A DNA stretch of 64,000 nt from Volvox africanus (lineage: Eukaryota; Chlorophyta; Chlorophyceae; Chlamydomonadales; Volvocaceae), in the NCBI GenBank assembly GCA_030268105.1, contig BSDZ01000008.1, forward strand, positions 4,464,001-4,528,000. Reading direction: 5' to 3'. Shown here piece after piece: positions 42,508 to 51,150 of the stretch (within the stretch, counting starts at the first letter, position 1; the number at the start of each line of letters is the position of its first letter). Position numbers and translations under genes: made by a program. The notes under the pieces were generated by a model. It ran no database searches. It saw only the letters and a list, made by a program, of their open reading frames with translations, and had not been told where the DNA came from.

Positions 42508-42753
42508 TTAAATACACAGGATCAGGTTGTTGCTCGTTGGTTCAGCACTTCGTAATTCTACACCGGTGTTCTCCAACACCCAGATAAGAAGCAATGCTTT
42601 AACACCGTCTCCATCAAGTAATATCTCTTTCCCATACGGTCCCCCCTCCCTTGCCATCGCATTTGTCCCCGCAGCCAGAAGGAACGCAGCAATACAGAGC
42701 CAAGTAGCCGCCCTTACCCACCTGGCCCTTACAACCGCCTCACTCATAATCAC
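42508..42753 (-). CDS. Small ORF with signal-peptide-like N terminus, unknown
   Basis: An 81-codon minus-strand frame. Residues 14-32 (WLCIAAFLLAAGTNAMA) form a hydrophobic segment ending in small residues, as at a signal-peptidase site. The rest is mixed, with VKALLLIWVLENTGVEL as a second hydrophobic stretch. It could be a small secreted or membrane protein, or the first exon of a larger gene. No family was recognised and no downstream exon is supported. The opposite-strand frame at 42527-42766 is Ser/Ala-rich and less protein-like. Confidence 0.25.
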   Translation of the reverse strand: MIMSEAVVRARWVRAATWLCIAAFLLAAGTNAMAREGGPYGKEILLDGDGVKALLLIWVLENTGVELRSAEPTSNNLILCI

Positions 42754-44488
42754 TCAGCATAACTAGCGACCGGACACCCGTTGTCTGCCCCTTATCATGT
42801 GTTACATAAAACTCTGTTTGATTGATGAGAAGATCTGGTTGTGCTCAATTATATCACAGCATTTACATTTAAGCTTGTCCAGTTTCGGAGGATACTACAT
42901 TCATCGCCCGTATCTCATATACACGGTCACTTTGTCACGCCACACAATATCCTACAGAATTCTCGGAACAGATATGAGCATCACACTCCATATCGTCAGT
43001 GCAACCCGACAAACCGATAAGCAAACATTATTATTGAATTATGAACAATAAATATGTCTATAATTGTTTACCTAGTTATGCATTGGGGAATCCATAAAAG
43101 CAGGATTCTTTGCGTTGTGTTGCCAGCTGCATCAATAATGCGCCAACTAACAGATGTTCGGATCGAGCCGGCATATGTAGCTTATGAACATTAAATAATT
43201 AAGTACTAGTATTTGAAATTTTATTACATCAATGCTGGCATAATCGATGCATAAGGTGTGAGAAGTGTGACTTCGGTAGCGGTTGTTGCGACAAGACGAG
43301 TGCGCGGTACGCATCAAAGAAGAATTATGCAGAAGCGCTCAGACTCATAACAATCAACATTAATATTTGCACCTAATACGCGGGCACAAGCATAGTGGTG
43401 TGAGAGACGATTGTAGCTACGACGGCTATTGTTTGCTATTCCTAAAGTGAAATAAAAAACGTTCATGCTTTCTTAGGCATGACGGTGTTGTCATTTAGGC
43501 TATCAGACAGTAGGAAGCCTGACGTTATAACGAGAAAGTATTCGTTACATAGTGTCCGATAGTCAAAGGAAGACTTAATTATTGGCTCCGGAGTTGGCAC
43601 AAACACTCACGCGTCTAGCACTACAGATTGGACGAGCGCGGGTTGTTAGCGTACTGCCGAGTCCAGCTACAACAGCACGGATCGCCATAGATCTCAACTG
43701 ATACATCACTATATAAGAGACGGTAATCAGTATATCATAATGTGTCACAACACGGTACATTTTATGTCGTAAGGACAGGGTGATATACGATTTACCGTAC
43801 TATCGTCCAAGAAACTGCCTTCTCATTCGAGAAACTACGCTTCTCGGAACCTCGCCGGGGCATCAGTGTTTGCTTTTCATACCTAGAATGAAAATTTGTA
43901 AATTTGTAAATTTATTGTGTAATCAAATGTTTACGTTATCTGATGAACGAATAAAGCACGGCGTGTCTAGCTTGAAAGCTTGTAAAACTAAGGATGATAC
44001 ACCATAGTCACTATATATAGCTTTAGCCACCACCAGCGTACTGCGGCCCTTGCTGCATATGGGTAGGTCAGAACGTCGTGTACCGAGTTTAAGACCCCCA
44101 GTATTAAAACATATCTAAAATAATTACATGAGAGATTTCTATAACAGCATTGGAGGCGTTCGCTTGCCTCAACGTTTGCGCACTATCGAGTGCACGCGAC
44201 GATCCCGCGCTATGATTGGAAGATACTGGTGAATTTTTCCTTAAAATGTTAGGTAAATATTATGTGGCGTCATCAGGCCTGTACTTTTTTATTGCAGTGC
44301 ATATCTTTTCCAGGCCTCGATCGATCGTGTTGTCCCTATGCTTAGGAGGAAAAAAACCATCAAGTATCAATGCATTGTTATCTTTAAGTTTATTATTTAT
44401 GCAAAACATTCATGCAAAATACGTGCACAGGCTCTTGTTACAGAATTGTCGGCCTCTCGCTTCTTCGTACCGGGTTCGATCTGAGTGT

Positions 44489-44572
44489 GATGACTGGGAG
44501 AAGGGACCGTAATCCCTTACTTCAAGTTTTGATGACTGGGAGAAGGGACCGTAATCCCTTACTTCAAGTTTT
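44489..44572 (+). repeat. 42-bp perfect tandem duplication
   Basis: Two adjacent copies of a 42-bp unit beginning GATGACTGGGAGAAGGGACC, at 44489-44530 and 44531-44572. No gene is recognised over it. Confidence 0.9.
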
Positions 44573-45719
44573 ATGTCAAATTGGCCTTATCGTGGAGGTC
44601 TTCCATGCGAAATAGTCAGATTTGCTCGGCTGGCAGGTACTGTAGGCTTGGAAATATGCAAAGAATTTGATTGATATGTTCTCTTTAGCATCTGCTGTTA
44701 AGCTAAACGCGAGGCAGACGACACATCCCTCAAAAGCGGCGCCTGCCCTGCAAATCAAGTTAAATTTCACTGGTGAGTACTCTGCAACTATCTATTTCAT
44801 GAAACTCGGCATCCGCCGACCGCCGATGGCATGTCGCTTCGAGCACGCAACAGGCGGTCGAGCAGCACGCGTGCAGGCCTGCACGTGGCAATGATGTGAC
44901 AAGGCATAGTAATCGGACGCCAACTACCACTACCACTACACCACGTGAAATTTTGTTAAACCTGACGACTTTTTACGCTTCACGCAGGTGTATAGGGCTA
45001 GCTTGATTGCGCCAGGTTGTACGCGCTACATACCTATCTCCTGGTGCGTATGTAATTCAGCAGTATGAAGTATAGCGTATACCTGCTTCATCTGGGTGGC
45101 GATATGCTGCCCAGGCTACCTATCTAAGGCCTGCTTATCATAAATAGCTGTGTCATTACCGGCTCCAAACGATGCGGTTTCACCGACTAACAAGGCAGGG
45201 GACTTGGAGAATCGCTGCCACTGCGTGGCATCCAAGTTTCCAACCGCTTACGTACCTTGGCTGTCGTTGATGCACCCTTAACTTCGTACCACGCGTGGTC
45301 TTTCTTCAGCCACATCCAAATGGCAGCCGTGTCCATCATCACATCAATATGAATTCGCATGCATAATAATATTATTTAGCTGCTTCCGCTGAATGGAGAT
45401 GTTTTGTTAGACTTTAACCGAAGATGAGCCGGCAGCACCATGTACTCACCTTTTATTGGTTAAGAGACGTAATACGAGATAGATGTTGCAGCAGCAGGTA
45501 TTCAGAGATTGATGCTGTCCCTCATCAGGATTCTGTAGCATCCCTTTCCCCGTATAGGGAAGGATAGTGCCTGACATATATGTGGCTTAACCCCTCGTTG
45601 ATTGCAACCACATCAACTCCCAACACCCAACCTTCGTCCGTTCGCTCATCCCTCAACCTGACTCTTAACACAACGGCAGGCCTTAATAGCTAGATAGCTG
45701 TATGAAGTAAAACGGCGCC

Positions 45720-46784
45720 ATGGACTGCATAATTCCGGCTAACGACATTGGCAGCACCGAGGACCCCATTATAAGGGATCTGATTTGGCTGGGTTCTGAC
45801 AAGCTCACTAAGACGTCCTCGTGGCAATATGCGGCGTCTGCCGCACCTATCCACGACGCCACAACAATGAAGGCGCGGCTGCTGCCGTCGGCCAGAGCCC
45901 CCTGCTGGACTGAGGGATGCAACAACGGTGTGGAGGAGCTCGAGGCAGCGGAGGGGATTTCTGGGCAAAAAGCAGCAGCAGACTGCTGCTGGCTATCGGG
46001 TGGCGTACTGACCGCATTTGGCGTTGAGGCGCCGTTGTGGATTGTTTTGGAGGACCTGCTGGAGACTGATCCGGATGGGGACGGGGCAGCGGCAGCAGTG
46101 AGACCCTTGCTGCACAACACCACCACTAATGACGTCGCCATGCGTACGACGCAGTTGATGCCTTATAGTTACTCCCAACTGGTGCCTCCAAGGCCGGTTA
46201 GGGTTCAGACGGCGGCTGTGGGCCCGGCGGTGGCAATGAAATCGATAAGGGTCGCAGCAGCGGCACGAGCAGCACGAGCACCAGCACCAGCAGCGGCAGC
46301 ACCAGCACGCTGGATGGATGGTGTAGAGGTGCAACAGTGGCGAGAAGCACCTGCTGATGCTGACGATGTGATTGCTGCAGTAACGCAGTGCAGGACGAAA
46401 CAATACTGCATGGGCATGCGTGACGCTGAAGACGGTCACACGTCGTCGTCAGCAGGTACGGCTGCTGATTGCTACTACTACTCTTTTTGCAGCGGCTGCT
46501 GCGGCTGCCGTCGTTGCTGCGGCTGTGCTTGGATGACTTCTCCACAGACGTGCCCCGGGGGCCTTGGCTGGTTCTCAGCACCACCTTCACCTTTGAGTGC
46601 AGGGCCAATGCTCTACAGACTCCGGCCGGTGGACTGTATGTGGGGACCATCCCAACAAGCTGCAACAGCTGCACTTACCATGCAGACCTGCACCTGCTGT
46701 GACGCATCAATATCGACACTCAGTCATGAACGCCTTAGGACACAGCCACAGGACATACTGGCAGCTGCTGACCATCGTTCATAA
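45720..46784 (+). CDS. Hypothetical 354-codon ORF; coding strand uncertain
   Basis: The longest host ORF not tied to a family. The plus-strand frame starts MDCIIPANDIGSTEDP and contains an Ala/Pro-rich stretch and a Cys-cluster (CSGCCGCRRCCGCAW) of low-complexity appearance. Minus-strand frames over the same DNA (45683-46141, and about 46450-46674 with GMVPTYSPPAGVCRALALHS) look at least as protein-like, with Ser-rich loops common in volvocine proteins. The locus may therefore be a minus-strand multi-exon gene starting near 47124. I found no convincing splice chain on either strand. Confidence 0.22.
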   Translation: MDCIIPANDIGSTEDPIIRDLIWLGSDKLTKTSSWQYAASAAPIHDATTMKARLLPSARAPCWTEGCNNGVEELEAAEGISGQKAAADCCWLSGGVLTAFGVEAPLWIVLEDLLETDPDGDGAAAAVRPLLHNTTTNDVAMRTTQLMPYSYSQLVPPRPVRVQTAAVGPAVAMKSIRVAAAARAARAPAPAAAAPARWMDGVEVQQWREAPADADDVIAAVTQCRTKQYCMGMRDAEDGHTSSSAGTAADCYYYSFCSGCCGCRRCCGCAWMTSPQTCPGGLGWFSAPPSPLSAGPMLYRLRPVDCMWGPSQQAATAALTMQTCTCCDASISTLSHERLRTQPQDILAAADHRS

Positions 46785-47904
46785 GAAAGTTGACCTCATG
46801 CCGTAGGCCTTTTTGGCTGCAGTCTCCACCCTGGACACCCCGGATGTCTCGCCTTGGGCGGTCAGGCTGCGGCGTGGTAATGGTGTGGCTGGCAGCGATG
46901 GCGGCATGGCGGGCCTGCATGGCTGTCTTATGTGTGTCCAGACAGTCTAGACAGCAGGGTGGGAACAGTGAGGACTGAACAGCAGATTTTCGCAGCCGTC
47001 GCTGAGAACCCTCCACCGACCTCAACCACTCACACACCGCACGCTCCCTGCTGTCAAAGCAGTCGGGCATTGGGTTTCGACACGTAGTGCAGTATGTTGC
47101 AAGGATTGTATAAGCTACATGCAAGAGTTAGCAATGTGCCAACGCTGAAGACGCCTCAATTAAAGATATATCAGTTGAAGATAGAGGCATATATCTTGAA
47201 TGCGTGACGTGTGTGTCCCTCGGTGCAAGTACTGGCAGAGAAGCTCACATGGTGAAACGCATTGAATTATTGTTGATTATTTGATAAATGCATTTGAGGA
47301 GGAGGGATATCAAGATGCGCTCAGGTGGCTAACATAGGAGTTCACGTGCGTCTTCCATTTTTGGCTTATTGCCCATAATATGCACGATATTTTACGACGG
47401 TTGAGAGGTTTTAACACCGGCGCCCCAACGGGCGTGTGCTAGTCGTACGGTGGAACTTTAAGGGACACGGCGTAGTACTTTATCGAAGTATCTTATGGAA
47501 GATATAATCGGAACTTGAAATAATTTTGTGTGATACAGTTTGGGCGTACAGTATGCGGTGTATGTGGGAGATAGCAGGCATCAGGTTGGATGTATATTGA
47601 GTTGGCGATTGTGGTTCCTATTCATCTTCATCACCTAGGGTGTCTCGTTGATCGAGGATTGGGTGTCGGTAATGCAGATAGATAGACGCAGGGTAGTGGA
47701 GGGAGGGTCGCGGAAAACATTGACTCCACTGCATTTCGTAGGAATGGCAGAGAAATTGATTTCTAGCGACGAAGATTGGAATGTCTTTCCTTGTCCGTTG
47801 TACGACTGCTGCACGAGTTCCGTCGCAGCCAGTTAAACGACAGTCGGGGTCTGCCGTTGCTGCGTTATCTGGTGCGTTCGCTTCAGGGGGGTACCAGGGG
47901 GATA
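46785..47904. other. Algal flank left of the bacterial island
   Basis: Sequence with algal character and no supported gene. A minus-strand frame at 46735-47124 (starting MHVAYTILATYC) is a weak candidate. The frame of the truncated transposase runs into this flank, adding about 100 unrelated codons from the junction down to 47618. Confidence 0.45.
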
Positions 47905-48690
47905 TTGCTTTCCCATTTTTAGAACGATAGTTCTCTCCGTGTACCAATTCTATTTTTAAAGTATGGAAAAAAGATTTCATAGCAGCATTATCGTAGCAGC
48001 AACCTGTAGCGCTCATACTACATATTAGGCTGTTGGCGTCCAATAATTTTTGGTATTTATCGCAGCAATATTGAGAACCACGATCAGAGTGAACAATTAC
48101 CTTACTTGGAAATTTACGCCTAAATAATGCCATTGTTAGCGCATCAGTAACCAGGTTGGCTTTAAGCCTGCTGCTCATCGACCAACCAATCACCGATCTA
48201 GAGAATAGATCGATAAATACGCAGAGGTATAACCACCCTTCGCTAGTTGGAATATATGTAATATCAGAAACCCATTTTTGATTAGGTTTTGTAGCGCTAA
48301 AATCCTGCGCTAGTAGATTAGGAGCAACCTGTTTGTTATGATTTGAATCAGTAGTAACTTTATATTTCTTTCTAGCTTTAGCTATTAAATTCATATCATT
48401 CATGAGCCCTGCTACTTTTGCTCTGGTGCAGGGAATGCCTCTTGCTTTCAATTCATGGAAGATACGAGTAGAGCCATATCTAGATTTATGTTCGTTAAAT
48501 ATAATCTTTATCATTCGCTGTAATTCATTTTGTTTCTTCTCTCTTTTACCTACCGGAAGGTTAAGCCAGTTATAGTATCCCGATTTAGAAATGCCAAGAA
48601 TCTCACAAAGAAGCCTGATCGGGTAGTAGGCACCATGTTTCTCGGTAAAAGCGTATCTTACAGATCTTGGCTTGCAAAATACGCTGCGGC
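47905..48690 (-). pseudogene. IS3 family OrfB transposase (rve/DDE), truncated, catalytic Glu lost
   Basis: Read in the -1 frame from the slippery site, the product starts KSRSVFCKPRSVRYAF and continues with RLLCEILGISKSGYYNWL (HTH_21-type region), YGSTRIFHELKARGI and the rve integrase core. The first catalytic Asp is in KWVSDITYIP and the second in VIVHSDRGSQYC. The third acidic residue, normally Glu in a DNAxMESFF-type motif, is Lys here (YDNAAMKSFFHTLK), a GAA-to-AAA type change that should abolish transposition. After VHGENYRS the frame leaves the family (SPWYPPEANAP onward) and continues into algal DNA to a stop at 47618. This is therefore a dead copy; whether the substitution came before or after transfer is unknown. 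Confidence 0.85.
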
Positions 48691-48981
48691 TTTTTTTAAT
48701 ATATCGCGCTCCTGCTCTATCCTTTTTATTTTAGCGCGCAGAGCTCGATTCTCCTCTTCAAGGTTTTGATATTTAACAGTAATATTCTGGTTTTTAGTTT
48801 TTGGTAAATCTACTCTTTCTTGCATTGCTTTTTGTATCCAAGTATATAAAGTATTCCTGTTTATACCGAGTTCATCTGCTATAACAGCTTTTGGTTGCTC
48901 GGTTTGCAATGCTAGTCTAACAGCTTCTTTCCTGAATTCAGAGCTGTATTTTTCGATTTTCTTTTTCATATTAGTTCTCAC
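48658..48981 (-). CDS. IS3 family OrfA (HTH_Tnp_1), intact
   Basis: A 107-codon frame, KKKIEKYSSEFRKEAVRLALQ, with the helix-turn-helix core AVIADELGINRNTLYTWI. A heptad-like coiled coil follows (ENRALRAKIKRIEQERDILKKAAAYF), which in IS3 elements mediates OrfA and OrfAB multimerisation. ATGs occur at the start (MRT) and five codons in (MKKKIEKY). The length is typical for OrfA. The stop overlaps the orfB frame, as expected for frameshift-based OrfAB synthesis. With OrfB broken, only a DNA-binding OrfA could be made, and bacterial expression signals are unlikely to work in an algal nucleus. Confidence 0.85.
   Translation of the reverse strand: MRTNMKKKIEKYSSEFRKEAVRLALQTEQPKAVIADELGINRNTLYTWIQKAMQERVDLPKTKNQNITVKYQNLEEENRALRAKIKRIEQERDILKKAAAYFASQDL
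48691..48697 (-). promoter_or_regulatory. Slippery A7 motif for programmed -1 frameshifting (orfA to orfB)
   Basis: TTAAAAAAAGCC on the minus strand (T7 on the top strand) lies near the orfA 3' end within the DILKKAAAYF codons. A -1 slip here moves from orfA directly into the open orfB frame. This is the classical IS3-family A6G/A7G mechanism. Confidence 0.75.
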
Positions 48982-49000
48982 TTTATTTTAACACATTTTG

Positions 49001-49025
49001 TGTCCAAAAAACTAATACAGGATCA
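49001..49025 (-). repeat. IS3 terminal inverted repeat (orfA-proximal end)
   Basis: TGATCCT at the tip and GGACAC further in (minus strand) match the general form of IS3-group termini. The partner repeat at the other end is missing because of truncation. Confidence 0.6.
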
Positions 49026-49315
49026 ATAGGCCTGATGGAACAAAGTTAAGTGTAGAGCAAGTATTAAACAATGCTTATCAGCTAAAAGATAAGGAGGTTT
49101 TGATAATAAAGCTATTTGATAGGTTACATAATATACAGACTATAGGAAGTATGAATATTGAAAAAATGAAAAAAATAACCAACGAAACCTTAATAAATTT
49201 TGTTTTATTATCAGAATATCTAGAGCTAACTTCTACAGGGAAAAAAGTTCAAGAATTATGTTTAGAAGTTTACAAATGTTTAAATCCTGAAAAAATACCA
49301 TATATAAATATTTTT
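49026..49315 (+). pseudogene. spoT: SpoT/RelA-type HD-domain fragment, cut by the IS and fused to murC
   Basis: The open frame begins directly at the IS terminus with no start ([19 protein letters not shown]). It carries an HD-hydrolase segment, [15 protein letters not shown] (compare the RLHN motif of SpoT/Rsh enzymes), and [16 protein letters not shown]. Around 49310-49325 it passes in frame into MurC sequence without a stop. Rickettsiaceae carry several short spoT/relA paralogues, so the parent may itself have been a short gene. The N-terminal HD part, the synthetase domain and the regulatory domain are absent. The ATG at 49100 is internal and is not the natural start. Confidence 0.75.
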
Positions 49316-50180
49316 TCTTTTAATGATAATCCTGAAATTAAGGAAGCTATAGAAAAAAAGATCCCAGTAATTAAGAGAGCAGAAATGCTAGCGGAACTTA
49401 TGAGACTTAAATGCTCTATCGCCGTTTCTGGCTCACACGGAAAAACTACTACTACCTCCCTGATTGCCTGCATGTTTGAGTCAGCAGGTCTTGCTCCTAC
49501 TGTTATAAACGGTGGAATTATTAATAGGAGAATGACTAATGCCTATATCGGTAAAAGCGACTATCTAATTGCAGAAGCTGATGAATCGGATGCGACCTTT
49601 ATCAAAATTCCTTCTACTATTGCAGTAATAACCAATATTGATCCTGAGCATATGGATTTCTATAAGGATTTTACAAATTTGGTTTCTGCTTTTAAGAGCT
49701 TTATTACTAACCTACCATTTTATGGCTTTGCCGTTTTGTGCGTGGACCATCCGGTTGTAAGGGAAATATCTAGTCAGGTTACAGAACGCCGGATAATTAC
49801 TTACGGCATTGAATCGTCAGATGCTAATATTAGAGCTTATAATATTAAATCAGATATTTCTTCTTCTAGTTTTGATGTAGTTATAAACTTACCAAATGTA
49901 GTAGGCACAACAACGATAGAGCAGATTTCAATACCTACACCTGGTAAACATAACGTGCTTAATTCTCTCGCCGCTATTGCTATTGGTGTTGAACTCGATT
50001 TTGGTATTAAGGCTATTAAAAATGGATTTAAACATTTTGCAGGAGTTAAGAGACGTTTTACCAAAGTTTGTGAATATAATGGAGCAGAAATAATAGACGA
50101 TTATGCACATCATCCGGTAGAAATAAAGGCTACCCTTGCTACTGCAAAATCCATAGCGGAAAAAAGAAAAAGCAGAGTTA
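49316..50180 (+). pseudogene. murC: murC fragment (UDP-N-acetylmuramate-L-alanine ligase), both ends missing
   Basis: The fragment starts at [21 protein letters not shown], so the N-terminal UDP-binding Rossmann part (about 60 residues) is gone. It keeps the ATP-binding loop [13 protein letters not shown], the EADESDATF segment, [31 protein letters not shown] and the C-terminal-domain motif [16 protein letters not shown]. It stops being MurC after AEKRKSR, losing most of the C-terminal ligase domain. The last codons ([14 protein letters not shown], stop at 50219-50221) come from the antisense of the neighbouring tag fragment. MurC adds L-Ala to UDP-MurNAc in bacterial peptidoglycan synthesis. 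Here it is inactive by structure, although no internal stop has accumulated, which suggests recent arrival. Confidence 0.85.
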
Positions 50181-50473
50181 ATTTTTGTTTTGCTTCTTAT
50201 TATTCCTGCGTTCATCAGTAGTTCTTCTTCTTTTGTAGAATCGTAGCAAGCAACTTTCTCAGGATCAAAATTATCGTAGGCCAACCGATAACTTGCACGT
50301 TTTTTTAAAACGGTAAGCCAGCTTAAACCTGCCTCTGCAGATTCTAACACCAATAGTTCGAATAGCTTATGATCGTCATATATCGGTACTCCCCACTCCT
50401 CATCATGATACTGAAGATATAATTCATGATCTTTGATCCAGTCGCACCTTGTTTTTCCGTCTATAAATTGCAT
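50172..50473 (-). pseudogene. tag: tag fragment (DNA-3-methyladenine glycosylase I), 3' half missing
   Basis: It starts at a natural ATG (MQFIDGKTRCDW). The N-terminal half of Tag is intact: the zinc-snap Cys in RCDWI, LYLQYHDEEWGVP, the base-pocket region LESAEAGLSWLTVLKKR, YRLAYDNFDPEKVA, and [12 protein letters not shown]. Just after this helix the sequence changes to antisense murC; the minus frame runs on to 49928 as a meaningless fusion. The rest of the helix-hairpin-helix fold and the C-terminal zinc ligands are absent. Tag excises alkylated adenine from bacterial DNA. It faces murC tail to tail across a short AGCAGAGTTA overlap at 50171-50180. Confidence 0.85.
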
Positions 50474-50507
50474 ACTTAACGGCTCATGTAATATTGATTA
50501 TAATATA

Positions 50508-50680
50508 TTAATTTTTAGAATAATAACTAATTTCCAGTATTCTATCTACCTTAAATACTCTGTTCTCTCGGCGTTTAAGACAAAAGGCCTGAATCCCCGT
50601 ATAGGTTTTACCTAAATATAACATTTCTCCGATATAAGTCGGTTGAATTAATCTAGAGGATTTCTCATCTTTGGCTTTTA
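50508..50680 (-). pseudogene. Bacterial ORF fragment, WYL-domain-like C terminus
   Basis: This minus-strand frame starts at about KAKDEKSSRLIQPTYIGEM and ends in RILEISYYSKN with a TAA at 50508-50510. The pattern of a small beta unit (YLGKTYTGIQAFCLKRRE) followed by RVFKVDRILEI resembles the C-terminal part of WYL-type ligand-binding domains, in which an R-F-DR motif follows a cysteine-containing strand. It is AT-rich like its neighbours and lies between the starts of the tag and Rpn fragments. The parent gene is uncertain. Confidence 0.45.
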
Positions 50681-50681
50681 A

Positions 50682-51077
50682 GAAATATTTGATGCAACCG
50701 ATATTCTACCTGAATATTTTTATATATCGATACCGCAATTCAATGACCGTTTAGAAAGAGAAATAGATGACTGGCTACATGTCATGAAGTATGATAAAAT
50801 ACCTGAAAATTATCACTCACCTTATATGGTTCAGGTGGCAGAAAAGCTTAGTATCCTGAAAATGACTCCTGAAGAGAGGGCAAACTACTCTTATTACCAG
50901 AAGAAGCTTTATAGCGACAGGGACGAATTAGCAGCTGCAGAAGCTAGAGGTATTGAGAAGGGTAAAACTGAGAAGAAAATGGAAATAGCCGAGGCTATGC
51001 TATTAGACGGAGATACTATTGAAAAAATATTTAAAATTACCGGTTTAACTGTTAAAGAAATAGAAAAGTTAAAGTGA
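50682..51077 (+). pseudogene. Rpn-family recombination-promoting nuclease / PD-(D/E)XK transposase-like, 3' part only
   Basis: Frame open from EIFDATDILPEYFYISIP (50682), after a TAA, to the stop at 51075-51077. It shows the conserved C-terminal half of this family: QFNDRLEREIDDWLHVMK, MVQVAEKLSILKMTPEERANY, then the charged helix YYQKKLYSDRDELAAAEARGIEKG and the AMLLDGDTIEKIFKITGLT tail. The N-terminal catalytic PD-(D/E)XK core is missing. The family is greatly expanded in Rickettsiaceae, which supports the donor assignment. The natural 3' end is kept, with about 65 bp of AT-rich bacterial flank before algal sequence resumes. Confidence 0.8.
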
Positions 51078-51150
51078 AGTAGTTGAGATTTAATCTGACA
51101 TATTGTATAATAAAACTAATTAAAACAAAGGAGATTAAATCACTGGATGA

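Larger units (their letters stand above)
40809..45719. other. Long region without a supportable gene
   Basis: It holds the amylase 3' flank (TGTAA at 41734-41738), AT-rich DNA at about 42.8-44.1 kb, a 42-bp tandem duplication, and one small minus-strand ORF with a signal-like segment (annotated separately). No RNA gene or mobile element was recognised. Confidence 0.5.
47905..49025 (-). mobile_element. IS3-family insertion sequence, truncated at the orfB end
   Basis: Layout on the minus strand: terminal inverted repeat, orfA, an A7 slippery site, and orfB in the -1 frame. The end next to orfA is intact, with the 25-bp terminus at 49001-49025 (TGATCCTGTATTAG on the minus strand). The far end is missing: orfB breaks off about 50 residues before its usual C terminus and runs into algal sequence near 47.9 kb. 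The IS had entered an spoT-like gene, whose frame starts directly after the terminus. Confidence 0.82.
47905..51150. mobile_element. Rickettsiaceae-like DNA island inserted in algal DNA (mosaic of gene fragments)
   Basis: About 3.2 kb of AT-rich, intronless DNA with bacterial codon use. It contains pieces of six bacterial genes in mixed orientation: IS3 transposase (-), spoT/relA (+), murC (+), tag (-), a WYL-like protein (-), and an Rpn-type nuclease (+). Algal-type sequence resumes at about 47.90 kb on the left and about 51.14-51.17 kb on the right. Rpn nuclease genes, SpoT fragments and IS3-type elements are typical of Rickettsiaceae genomes. Such bacteria live inside some volvocine algae, and rickettsia-like sequence has been reported in a Volvox nuclear genome. 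Transfer to the nucleus is the favoured reading; a chimeric assembly join is the alternative. Confidence 0.82.

Noticed and set aside
44489..44572. CRISPR-like direct repeats
   Set aside because: Only two adjacent copies with no spacer, in a eukaryotic context.
47618..47904. C-terminal extension of OrfB
   Set aside because: After VHGENYRS the sequence has no IS3 similarity and algal composition; it is read-through past the island border.
48530..48769. Plus-strand ORF over the IS3 element
   Set aside because: Shadow of orfA and orfB, which carry clear HTH and rve motifs on the minus strand.
49928..50170. C-terminal extension of the tag ORF
   Set aside because: It is the antisense of murC; Tag similarity ends after [10 protein letters not shown].
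47905..51150. Simple bacterial contamination of the assembly
   Set aside because: Not fully excluded, but a contaminant contig would carry intact neighbouring genes. Here every gene is cut and joined in mixed orientation within 3.2 kb and flanked on both sides by algal-type DNA.
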